Shown: in pieces, positions 18,201 to 25,815 of the stretch
Numbering within the stretch: the stretch's first letter is position 1
Layout: each line of letters starts with the position of its first letter
From: FEN-1073 sp963780865
GTDB lineage: Bacteria; Chloroflexota; Anaerolineae; Anaerolineales; RBG-16-64-43
Direction: 5' to 3'
Assembly: GCA_963780865.1 (NCBI GenBank)
Contig: CAWADT010000012.1
Location: 1 to 64,000, forward strand
DNA: 64,000 nucleotides
Notes under the pieces: model-generated
The model's input: only the letters and a program-made list of their open reading frames with translations
The model's database searches: none
What the model was told of the DNA's origin: nothing
Made by a program: the position numbers and the translations under genes

Positions 18201-20454
18201 CTTCTTGCGCAAAGCCGTTGAAATCGATCCGCAAAAGGGAACGCTTTTTCACCGCCTGGCGTCCGGGCTCAACGCCGTCGGGCTGACCCGGGAGTCGCTC
18301 CCCTTTTACGACCGCGCCGTGAAGCTGGCCCCCGCCGATCCCGACCTCGGTCTGGAAGCGGCCCAAGCCGCATTTCACGCGGGCGATCTGGAAAAGGCTG
18401 AGGAGTGGAAAGAAACCGGCTCTGGTACCAATTCCTCAGCCGATGGACAGGTGCTCAAGGCCCGCATCGCGCTGCAAAAAGGCGACCTAAAGAAAACCCT
18501 CTCCATTTGCGATCAAATCACGGCCGTGCATCCCGCCGACGCGCGCGGATGGGCGCTCTTGGCCCGGGCCGTCGCTTCGGGCGCCGGGGACGGATCGCCG
18601 CAGGATCGAACCCAGTCGGCGGACGCGGCCCTGCGAAAAGCCGCCGAGCTTTGCGCAGATTCTAAAGAATCGCTTGCGCTGACAGGCCAGGCGGCGATCT
18701 TGCTCAAAGAATATTCCACCGCAATCCGCTGCCTGGAATCCCTCTGCCGCTGCGCGCCAGACGATCCGGAAGCTCACACTACGCTAGCCAAAGCGACGAT
18801 CTTAAAAGCCGAGTCGTCTTATCGCCGGCAACTGGCGGAGGCGGAACCTCAATCCTCTTCGCTCATGCCGATCGCGGAAGCGGATGCCGTTCGCTCGGCG
18901 CTTGCCCGAGCCGCCGCGCTGGGAGCCCCCGAAGAGATCGTCCAGCCGCTTTTCGAACGCGCCGCGCTCGCGTTCACGCATTCCGATCCTAAATCGATCG
19001 AATCGCTCGAGGCGCTCAATCAGGAAAATCCCTCCCCGGAAGTCGCCCTGGCGATCGCCCAAGCCTGGCTGCGCGCGGAGGATGCATCCAAAGCAAGGAA
19101 AAACGCAGAGTGTGCCGTCAGCCTGGATCCGGAAATGGAAGAGGCGCGCACGATGCTTGGAATTTGCGAATGGAAAAACGGGCGGAAGGAATCGGCGCTG
19201 GCCGCCTTCCGACAGGCTAGCCAGTCCGACCCGCACAGCGCGCTCCCGCATGCGTGGGCAGCCAAACTGCTTTCGGAGCTGGATCGACGCGGGGAAGCCA
19301 TTGCCGAGCTGCGCGACGCGCTTCGCCTTTCGCCGGACATCGCCGCCTGGCAATACACCCTGGGAACATGGAACGAGGACGCCGGCAATCGTTCGGCCGC
19401 CCTGCCCTGCCTCCAGCGCGCCGTCGATCTCGACCCGCAAAACGGCGACTATCAAATCCGGTTGGCTCGCGCGCTGGCGCGGGACGGGGATCCACAGAAC
19501 GCGCTGATCCATTTCCGCAAAGCGGCGTCGGGCCTGGCTTCCCCCACCGCGGGTTTGTTCGCCGAAATCGGGAAAGCGGCGATTAAATCCAATCAACCCG
19601 GCGAGGCCTACGAAGCCTTTCAACTCGCGATCGAAAAAGCCGACGCCCGGACCCCCTTCCCCTGGCTGCTGGGCAAAGCGCGGGCAGCCATCGCACTGGG
19701 CCGCCGCGACGAAGCCCGCACGCTCGCCAAGACCGTATTGAACGGAGAAGGCCACCCGCCCGAAGCCCGCTTGATCCTGGCCGAGGTGGATGAGGCCGAA
19801 GGACGGCTGGCCGAAGCCATCCGGCACCTGGATCACGCCGCAACCGAAATGGAAGATCCGGTTTTGCCCGCTCTGCGGTTGGCCCGGCTCTGGACGGCCA
19901 CCGGTTCGGCCGCGCGTTCCGCCGCCGCCATGCAGGCGCTGCTCGAGGCGCATCCGGAAAGCGACGAAGCCCATCACCTGCTGGCCGAGGCGCTGATGGA
20001 AAGCGGCCGGATGGAAGACGCATTGCGCGCCGGCCAAAAATCCGCCGACCTCGCCCCGCGCAACGTTGCCCATTGGATCCTGCTGGGAAGGATCTCGCGC
20101 AAGATGGGCCAACTGGATCAATCGCTCGCGGCGCTGGGAAGAGCGCGCGAGATCGCGCCGCAGGACGGCCGCACCGCGCTCGAATGCGGCCTGACGTACG
20201 AAGCTCAGCAGCGCTGGGATCTGGCGCTGGAAGCGTACCGCGCCGGACTGAAGCTCGCGCCGGAACACGCCGAATTGCACTACCGGCTGGGCGTGGTTCA
20301 TAAGAACATGCGCGCCTATTCAGACGCCGCCAGCGAATTGCGCAAGGCGGTGCAGATCGAGCCGCAGAATCTAGCGGCGCACAAACTGCTTTCCGGAGTA
20401 ATGGCTTTGAGTCTGGTATACGGCATGTCCGCATCCTCCGCGGACGCGAGGTGA
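15244..20454 (+). CDS. Giant TPR-repeat solenoid protein (1736 aa)
   Basis: A 1736-residue protein without signal peptide or membrane segment, so probably cytoplasmic. Residues 1-220 form an Ala/Leu-rich helical domain of no recognised family. From about 230 to the C-terminus the sequence is almost continuous 34-residue tetratricopeptide repeats, roughly forty, with the W/L-G-Y/A-A-F-A-P pattern clear in copies such as LHYRLGVVHKNMRAYSDAASELRKA and VLGLIDLAEGKEESAFASLQKA. A few non-repeat breaks occur (about residues 1055-1075 and 1190-1235). It is an Ala-rich scaffold with no enzyme motif. It ends three bases before the GTG of the TPR-protease gene, so the two are translationally coupled. 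Confidence 0.85.
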   Translation: MLSDAQIYQTLEAAIPADVRTHVVRRLRRVPTLWSALHDEEFAKKAVSFAGNDPDRWRPGLMGLLLASETDYLRSRFSKGVAFALKVSDESLARGEAALQSLAPSIEPSLDISALAALALAKQWETDSGAAAAASLPCQVWSCLYSISPNSRKVVDRLAGSLPASASTILQTLLENESSDRASEICESLLPGLDLPSASALCESAAAMGESAMAKRLLAAIPAQFSGGADSARSPQKRILRARMLRLAGDPASALPEADAARKEARGLLLDTLIESAHSAEAEKNFNIALSFWQEAGALTPGAAGIRAGIARSLSGLGRDEEALAALPASAEDPEDLILLARIRVKAGAKEKALDLARQASMKATAKSDPRLNVQIAGILADCDDARGAAQMLAMVTRAWPHHPEAFSQLASLQAQIGDWRGAEESASTAWHLNPEDESALGLLAQSAERGNHPKEAAEYYRQLTGRRIDDPALFLSLAQTSLAAGNRAQSRQAVEKALALQPECGEACAVLGLIDLAEGKEESAFASLQKATRLSPTSVSPWKALAELHAGKGNREAALTTLRAGAESASDPSELLLALGRMLIDEGRLREAASALGRALASRPGDTGVLTTLAEACSGMEQTAEAEQYLNKALAISPALLPAVTSLSALLKTSGQFAEARSALERAIAADPQSAVLLTELGALLVEMAHHASEADPSIPSAALSALQQAAAISGAVKDARFQALLGWAQIYTGHLPEAISLFGSLLQSIDGLTLEQKVDAHKGLAEALLRSGDSPTAVHNLQSAMQLAPADAGLRQRLAESLAASGLHEDALEMYRKILANAPDNLPAISGLSNSLLALHRADEAVAALRQASELDPANPQPAIRLAEIHMQSGDGNRARIELARCLELSGPRDADISLRAGRLLVSLKEFAEAASVLEKALELNPSSLPLLVELGQTLRSSGKNAQAFGIFRRASDLERGNSDHLANAADALWADGRKSAAIAFLRKAVEIDPQKGTLFHRLASGLNAVGLTRESLPFYDRAVKLAPADPDLGLEAAQAAFHAGDLEKAEEWKETGSGTNSSADGQVLKARIALQKGDLKKTLSICDQITAVHPADARGWALLARAVASGAGDGSPQDRTQSADAALRKAAELCADSKESLALTGQAAILLKEYSTAIRCLESLCRCAPDDPEAHTTLAKATILKAESSYRRQLAEAEPQSSSLMPIAEADAVRSALARAAALGAPEEIVQPLFERAALAFTHSDPKSIESLEALNQENPSPEVALAIAQAWLRAEDASKARKNAECAVSLDPEMEEARTMLGICEWKNGRKESALAAFRQASQSDPHSALPHAWAAKLLSELDRRGEAIAELRDALRLSPDIAAWQYTLGTWNEDAGNRSAALPCLQRAVDLDPQNGDYQIRLARALARDGDPQNALIHFRKAASGLASPTAGLFAEIGKAAIKSNQPGEAYEAFQLAIEKADARTPFPWLLGKARAAIALGRRDEARTLAKTVLNGEGHPPEARLILAEVDEAEGRLAEAIRHLDHAATEMEDPVLPALRLARLWTATGSAARSAAAMQALLEAHPESDEAHHLLAEALMESGRMEDALRAGQKSADLAPRNVAHWILLGRISRKMGQLDQSLAALGRAREIAPQDGRTALECGLTYEAQQRWDLALEAYRAGLKLAPEHAELHYRLGVVHKNMRAYSDAASELRKAVQIEPQNLAAHKLLSGVMALSLVYGMSASSADAR

Positions 20455-20457
20455 CTT

Positions 20458-23145
20458 GTGGAACGATCCATTTTTCTTTCCGCCGTTAAATCGGCCCTCT
20501 CGATTTCCTCCTCGAAGGAATCCCAACGGGTGGGTGCGGAATTTGCCAAGCAGGCATGCCTGGAATGGCTTTCCCGCTGGCCCGGCGATTTCCGAGTCCG
20601 GGCGCATCTGGTCGACGCCTACTGCCTGGGCGGGGAATTCGACGCGGCCGTTCCGCATCTCCAGCAGGTGATCGAAGCCGATCCGGAATCTCCGCAGCCC
20701 TACCTCGCCCTTTCCGCGCTCCTGCGCCGGCTCGGGCAAACCGCGGCCGCCCCCGAGGGTTGCCTTTTCGGATTGGACGCGAGCGCCGGGTTGCCAACCG
20801 CGTTGCCCGATTGGGCCGATCCGCTCCAGGCTTCGCTGCGGCTGATGCGTTCCGGGCGGTGGGAGGAAGCCCGCCTGTCCGCCGAGACCGTTCTACGCGC
20901 CGCGCCGGATCAGCCGCTGCCCGCGGTCATTCATCTGCAGGCGCTTTCCCGTTTGGCTGAATACCCGGTCGTTCTTTCGGCCGGCAAGGAATACCGGAAG
21001 AGTTGGCCGGGGTGCGCGTCAATTTTGCTGCTGATGGCGCAAGCTTCGATCGCGTCCGGACGCAACGCCGACGGCGTGGAACTGCTGCACGCCGCCTCGG
21101 TCGCCGATCCGGCCGGCGAAGTGGCGGACCGGTACCTGGGAAGTCTGAATCCCTACCGCTCGCTCTGGCCCCAGCGCCTGCAACTCGACCTGTCCGTAGG
21201 GTTGCCCGCGGAGGTGGCCTCGGCCGCCGGGTGGAATCAACTTGCTTCACCCCCCGCTCCGGCCGCCGCACCGAATTTGCCGGAAGATATCCCTGTCCTC
21301 AGGTTCCCGGATTACGATTCCGGAAATCCGGATCAGTCGTCCACGGCGGAATCTTCACCCATCGCCCCCATACCGGGCGAGGTGTACACCGGGCCGTCGG
21401 ACGCTTCCAAAAACGTCAACCCCTCCGGCACGGCGGCCAAAGAATCTCCGGCCACTGAGAACCGGGAGAATTCCGCCGCGCCTGAAAACAAGCTAGAGGA
21501 TTTACGGCGTCAATTGAACCAGGTGGCGACGCGTTTGGGGATGAAAAAAAACACCACCGAGAAGGATGTGCGCCAGCCGGCGTACATCATCCTCACCAGC
21601 CGCCGGCTCCTCGCATCCATCTACGGCCCGGACCTGCAACCCGAAATCGAGAATTGCCTCCAGGACATCCTGCGCGTTAAACGTTCCGCCCGCGGGTGGT
21701 CCGCCTACCTGGTGGATGTGGACAATCGCGCCGGCCTGCAGCCGTTTGGGCTTGATCCCGCGGACGCTTCGAACGCCTGGCAGGTGAAAACGCTCCTGAC
21801 CAATCTGGACGGCAGCCTTGGGAAAAAAGGCGAGATGATCGGCGCGCTGCTGATCGTCGGCGGCCACGAGGTTATCCCGTTTCATCTGCTGCCCAATCCG
21901 ACCGACGACGGCGATCCGGACGTCCCGTCCGACAATCCCTACGCCTCGCGCGATGAAAATTATTTCGTCCCGGAATGGCCCGTCGGACGCATTCCCACCC
22001 CATCCGACACGCATGCCACTTTCCTCCTGGGCGTTTTGCGCGCCGTGGCGGAAGAGGCTTCCCCGATCCGCGTCACATTTCTGCAAACCCTGTTTTCCAT
22101 TTTCCAGAATCTCTTTCCCTCGCCGGCATTACGTTTCCGCACCGGCTCCGGATGCACGGCCGCGGTTTGGCAAAAAGCTTCCGCGGAAGTATTCCGGATT
22201 ATTGGGCCGTCCAACGCATTACTGGTTTGCCCCCCGGTAAACAGCGGCAATCTCCCGCCGGATCTGCTGACGGGACCGAAGTATTCCTACTTCAACCTGC
22301 ACGGAATGGAAAACGGGCCGCAATGGCTTGGCCAGCGGATGGCCAAAGGAAAGAGCGCGGACGATACGGAATTTCCGGTTGTCCTGCAGCCCGGCCAGGT
22401 GGCCGGCGCGCGGAAAACGCCGGAGGTCGTATTTACCGAAGCTTGTTATGGAGCCAATATTCTGAAGAAAGGCGTCGGGGATTCCAACGCACTGGAGTTC
22501 CTGGCGTCAGGAACCCGCGCGTTGGTCGGTTCGACCAAGATCGCCTACGGCGCCGCTTCTGCCCCGCTCATCGCCGCGGACCTCCTGGCGCAGAAGTTCC
22601 TGCAAAACTGCCTCGCGGGTATTCCCATCGGTGAAGCGCTGCGGCAAGCCAAGCTGGGGTTTGCGTCGGAGATGAACCGGCAGCAGAATTTTCTGGATCC
22701 GGAAGATCAAAAAACGCTGATCTCGTTCCTTCTCTTCGGCGATCCGCTCCATATATCCGGCGTCGGCTTAGGCAAGCGCGCCGAGCCGACGATCCTCCGC
22801 TGGAATAAATCGGTCCAACCGATCCGGACGCTGCGCGCCAAGGATGACCTGCTCGAGAATGGAACGATTCCTTCCGAGAATGTGCAGACGTCTTTGAAGA
22901 AAGTCATGCATCAATATCTGCCGGGGATGACAGACAGCCGCCTGCGCTACCTGCACCCGCGGCCCGAGGCGCCTTCCGATCCGGCAGGAACCCGCGGAAA
23001 GAAAGCGCGAACCTCGCCGCGTTCACCGGCCTGGGTTGTGGCGTTGGATAGACAGTATGAAGCCCACGGACAATCGCTCACCCAATACGCCAAGATCAGC
23101 ATGGATTCTTCCGGGCGGGTGATGAAGGTCACGGTATCGCGCTAG
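20458..23145 (+). CDS. TPR-linked clan-CD cysteine protease (peptidase C25/caspase-like)
   Basis: An 895-residue protein starting at GTG 20458, three bases after the giant TPR gene stop. Residues 1-250 are TPR-like helices, 260-345 a Pro/Ser-rich flexible linker, 346-362 a short charged helix and about 370-770 a caspase-hemoglobinase fold. The likely catalytic His615 is in YFNLHGMENG and Cys663 in VFTEACYGAN, each after a hydrophobic strand as in clan CD (gingipain C25, CHAT, separase). VGGHEVIPF and FLLFGDPL match C25-type framework strands. A basic C-terminal segment of about 125 residues follows. There is no secretion signal, so it is probably intracellular. The substrate is unknown and activation by the adjacent TPR scaffold is inferred. 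Confidence 0.8.
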   Translation: MERSIFLSAVKSALSISSSKESQRVGAEFAKQACLEWLSRWPGDFRVRAHLVDAYCLGGEFDAAVPHLQQVIEADPESPQPYLALSALLRRLGQTAAAPEGCLFGLDASAGLPTALPDWADPLQASLRLMRSGRWEEARLSAETVLRAAPDQPLPAVIHLQALSRLAEYPVVLSAGKEYRKSWPGCASILLLMAQASIASGRNADGVELLHAASVADPAGEVADRYLGSLNPYRSLWPQRLQLDLSVGLPAEVASAAGWNQLASPPAPAAAPNLPEDIPVLRFPDYDSGNPDQSSTAESSPIAPIPGEVYTGPSDASKNVNPSGTAAKESPATENRENSAAPENKLEDLRRQLNQVATRLGMKKNTTEKDVRQPAYIILTSRRLLASIYGPDLQPEIENCLQDILRVKRSARGWSAYLVDVDNRAGLQPFGLDPADASNAWQVKTLLTNLDGSLGKKGEMIGALLIVGGHEVIPFHLLPNPTDDGDPDVPSDNPYASRDENYFVPEWPVGRIPTPSDTHATFLLGVLRAVAEEASPIRVTFLQTLFSIFQNLFPSPALRFRTGSGCTAAVWQKASAEVFRIIGPSNALLVCPPVNSGNLPPDLLTGPKYSYFNLHGMENGPQWLGQRMAKGKSADDTEFPVVLQPGQVAGARKTPEVVFTEACYGANILKKGVGDSNALEFLASGTRALVGSTKIAYGAASAPLIAADLLAQKFLQNCLAGIPIGEALRQAKLGFASEMNRQQNFLDPEDQKTLISFLLFGDPLHISGVGLGKRAEPTILRWNKSVQPIRTLRAKDDLLENGTIPSENVQTSLKKVMHQYLPGMTDSRLRYLHPRPEAPSDPAGTRGKKARTSPRSPAWVVALDRQYEAHGQSLTQYAKISMDSSGRVMKVTVSR

Positions 23146-23172
23146 AAATTAAGGGGGACAAATCGACCGTTT

Positions 23173-23442
23173 GCAGGTTGCTGAAAAAGGCACCTAAGGT
23201 GGTCGAGCCCCGCCCAGGCAAAGCCAATAATTCTGGATTAACAGGGCAATGAAAAACGAAATTACATCGCCTGTTCCAACCAGGGCGAGTTTTCATTGCT
23301 AACGGGGTGCTGAAAAACAAGAGAGATGTCATTGCGAGCGACCAAAGGGAGCGAAGCAATCTGGTTTTCGCGCCGGAAAGACCAGATTGCTTCGTCGCTT
23401 CGCTCCTCGCAATGACAAATTCCGACTTTTTCAGCAGCCTGC
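23173..23442. mobile_element. MITE-like element with CTGAAAAAG terminal inverted repeats
   Basis: GCAGGTTGCTGAAAAAG at 23173-23189 is matched in inverse by the end at 23426-23442 (one or two differences), enclosing about 270 bases without coding potential. A third internal TGCTGAAAAAC half-site lies near 23309, and a CATTGCGAG palindrome fills 23328-23417. No transposase is present, so mobility would be in trans. It occupies the 400-base gap between the protease gene and the lipoprotein gene. Confidence 0.6.
23328..23417. repeat. CATTGCGAG palindromic repeat, family B copy 3
   Basis: The longest clean copy: TGTCATTGCGAGCGACC and AGCGAAGCAATCTGG at the left are mirrored by CCAGATTGCTTCGTCGC and CTCGCAATGACA at the right, giving a hairpin of about 90 bases. 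It is nested inside the MITE-like element. Confidence 0.85.
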
Positions 23443-23550
23443 TAAATTATTTCTTTTCCTGCACCCTTTAAGTTCAGGGTTTTTCCCCGCCAGATGGTCC
23501 GAAATTTCTATTGGGAAATCGAGTTTCCAGGCAGCCGCGTACAGAGCCGA

Positions 23551-24339
23551 TTATTCATAGCTCACGGTTTTCAAACTTTGGTCGACAATCGAATCCTGTT
23601 CTTTATTCAGTTCTGCAATTCGAAGATATACCCCCTCGATTAATAATCCTCCCTTTTGGAATAAATAAATATCAAGCTGGACATTCTGTCCCTGGCTGGA
23701 AATAACCAAAGCCAGTTTGTACGCATCCAACCCTGCGTCATTGATGAACTTCCCTTGCGAAATTATTTTTGCGCCGCCCCCCGGCGTGACGGCATCCAGC
23801 AACTTTTTCGCTTCTTCCGCGGCTGTCAGATTGGATTTCACGACTCCGAAGGCAAGCATGCAGGCCGTTCCGCCCGTTTGCATCGGCCCCTCCCAAGCCG
23901 TCAGGCTGGTTTTCGTTGCGGGCACTTTTTTCCATCCCTGGGGGGGAACGTAGGAGAACCTAGTCAGCCCGTTGGTTTCGACAAATCGATCCGGTTGCGC
24001 CAATCCGGTTCCGGTTTGGATTTGAGTCCGGAGAGACGGAGCGGGCGCGGTTCCCGGTCCTTCGGCAATCGTCTCGTTGGGCGAAGGAGTATTGGTCGGG
24101 TGAAGGGTTTTGGTTTTTGTTCGCGTTTGCGTTGGCGTGGCGCTCGGAGTTTGGGTGCGGGTCGGGCGGCGTGTGGCGGTGTCCGTCGCTGTGGGAGTAA
24201 ACATCGTTGCCGTGGCTGTATTCCGTTCCGATTCCCGAGTGGAGAAGTAATTCTGGATCGGGTTGCTGCAAGCCAAGCTCCCGATCAGGAGCACGATCAC
24301 AACCCGGAAGGAAGCCGCCCTCTTTTTCGTTTTTTCCAT
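23551..24339 (-). CDS. Lipoprotein with Thr/Pro-rich tether, paralog 1
   Basis: A 262-residue secreted lipoprotein: basic N-terminus, hydrophobic helix and lipobox LACS with C24, then a tether of TxTxTP repeats to about residue 100 and a globular domain at about 120-262 (FSYVPPQGWKKVPA, then AYKLALVISSQGQNVQLDIYLFQ, then LLIEGVYLRIAELNKEQDSIVDQSLKTV). The C-terminal domain is homologous to the next upstream gene on the same strand (24615-25259), sharing SNPI/TNPI after the lipid Cys, SYVPP, EGVYLR and the EDQDS-like end. Function unknown; an extracellular binding role is possible. Confidence 0.75.
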   Translation of the reverse strand: MEKTKKRAASFRVVIVLLIGSLACSNPIQNYFSTRESERNTATATMFTPTATDTATRRPTRTQTPSATPTQTRTKTKTLHPTNTPSPNETIAEGPGTAPAPSLRTQIQTGTGLAQPDRFVETNGLTRFSYVPPQGWKKVPATKTSLTAWEGPMQTGGTACMLAFGVVKSNLTAAEEAKKLLDAVTPGGGAKIISQGKFINDAGLDAYKLALVISSQGQNVQLDIYLFQKGGLLIEGVYLRIAELNKEQDSIVDQSLKTVSYE

Positions 24340-24554
24340 GAACCCTCCTCAGCCGAGACCGGATTGCCGACGATTATAAACGAAGAATATTTTCCTGTTC
24401 CATCAATTTAGTCGGATCCAATGAGGTTCTGTTTTTTTCAGGCTTTCATTGTCCCATCAATTCCCAATGCAAAGCGTCTATCCCAAAGAACAATCGCGCA
24501 GCATCCGAGAGCGCAACTCCAAGGCCACGGCGTAGCTAGCAGTCTTGTATGCTC

Positions 24555-24594
24555 AAAAGCCCCAGACGTTCCCTCTAGGGGGCGTCCGGGGCTT
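24555..24594 (-). terminator. Rho-independent terminator of lipoprotein paralog 2
   Basis: On the minus strand, AAGCCCCGGACG (24594-24583) pairs with CGTCTGGGGCTT (24568-24557), with one G-T pair, around a 14-base loop. It is followed by a short T-run at 24558-24555. It lies 20 bases after the stop of 24615-25259. Confidence 0.75.
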
Positions 24595-24614
24595 CGGCCG
24601 ACCGCGAATTATTG

Positions 24615-25259
24615 TCAGTCAAAACGCATGGTCATCATGCTATCCATCACGAGGGAGTCTTGATCCTCATTGACACCGTTGGAACGAAGGTAAACTCCCT
24701 CCACTAGATAATCGTTCCCGGAAAAAACGTAAACCTCGCCGTAAAGGGCGGCTCCCTGAAATTCCGCAGTAAAGGTGAACCGGTAGGAGTCCAATCCTAA
24801 ATCGGGCGAAAATGCGGCTTCGTCGCCAATCACAAAGTTGGTTAATCCGGTTTTCAAAGCCGTCTCCATTGTGGCGGCCGCCGTAGCTGAGTCCGTGCTG
24901 GACGATTCGATATTGAAAGTTAGCAGCGTGTCGCCGGCTCCCGACCACTCATACAGGCCGTTCGATCCTTTGCTCTTCCTCCAATCGATCGGCGGGACGT
25001 AGGAATAATTGACGTCTCCGCCCGTTTCATAAAAACGGTTATCCGGAGTTGGAGTCAAAGTGCGGGTCGGGGTTTTGGTAGGAGTCGGGGTTGGGGTGGA
25101 AGTGGGCGTATTGGTCGGCGTCGGGGTCCACATCGTCGCCGTAGCCGTTTCCATAATGGCGGTTTGGGTCGAAAAATAAATCGTAATCGGGTTGGTGCAG
25201 GAAAGGGATGCCAGGAATAGAACCAATGCCACTGCGAGAACGGCCTTTTTCATGCTCAT
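24615..25259 (-). CDS. Lipoprotein with Thr/Pro-rich tether, paralog 2
   Basis: A 214-residue lipoprotein: signal with lipobox SLSC (C21), then TNPI as in paralog 1, a strongly repetitive TPTPT tether at about 43-72, and a globular domain at about 78-214 (VNYSYVPPIDWRKSK, then GLDSYRFTFTAEFQGAALYGEVYVF, then YLVEGVYLRSNGVNEDQDSLVMDSM). It is a tandem duplicate of 23551-24339, with a shorter tether and diverged core. AAGGAGG precedes the ATG. It is anchored outside the cell; ligand or enzyme activity unknown. Confidence 0.75.
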   Translation of the reverse strand: MSMKKAVLAVALVLFLASLSCTNPITIYFSTQTAIMETATATMWTPTPTNTPTSTPTPTPTKTPTRTLTPTPDNRFYETGGDVNYSYVPPIDWRKSKGSNGLYEWSGAGDTLLTFNIESSSTDSATAAATMETALKTGLTNFVIGDEAAFSPDLGLDSYRFTFTAEFQGAALYGEVYVFSGNDYLVEGVYLRSNGVNEDQDSLVMDSMMTMRFD

Positions 25260-25815
25260 TTATCCTCCTTGGGATATAAAATTTTTTTTATTTCTTGATA
25301 AATTCCGGGCGTCAAAAAATCAAAATCCCCCATTTGTCCCTTCATAATAATCTCCTTTATTTTCTTTGTCAAAGAAACTTGGGAATTTTTTTATCGGCAG
25401 GATGAAAAGAAAATTCCCGGCAACTGCCCTTAATTCCCTTCGACCAAGCTGCGGATAAGGTCGGGGTTTGTCAGTACATGCCCTGCTCCGGCGTTGCCGG
25501 TGAGGTCAGGTTAGCGAAGCGACACCTTATCCAGACTAACCGTGGCGAACAAATCAACCTGGGGTTTCTGACGCAAAAAAAAACGATTTCGCCCCGGAAC
25601 GCACAGCTGGCTTGCCGGCATTAGCGCTCGCTCCGTTCCACCGCCGAGCACAAAGACAGGCAGTCGCCTTTAATGGGAACTTGTTTCCGAACCTGGCGAA
25701 TGGACGATACCCTGATTCTTGAGACTCGAGAAAAATCCATAAAATGGCCTATATAAATAAATAATAGGCATGCTTTGGCATATAAATTGCATCCAATCAA
25801 GCCAGGATTAATGCC
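25260..25815. other. 556-base gap with no recognised gene
   Basis: The left end carries the leader of the lipoprotein gene (AT-rich, T-tracts at 25290-25395). The right end (25736-25815) is very AT-rich, with TATAAA-like hexamers that could be the promoter of the 25816 operon. A 9-base inverted pair GGATAAGGT / ACCTTATCC lies at 25453 and 25523. No coding pattern, tRNA or known riboswitch was seen. Confidence 0.5.

Noticed and set aside
18802..20301. Long open frame (499 codons) on the minus strand
   Set aside because: It is antisense to the TPR giant gene. It is Arg/Gly/Gln-rich, has no motif, and arises because GC-rich TPR codons lack stops in that frame.
25453..25532. GGATAAGGT / ACCTTATCC inverted pair
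   Set aside because: Nine bases, 60 apart, with no further pairing or T-run. Probably chance.
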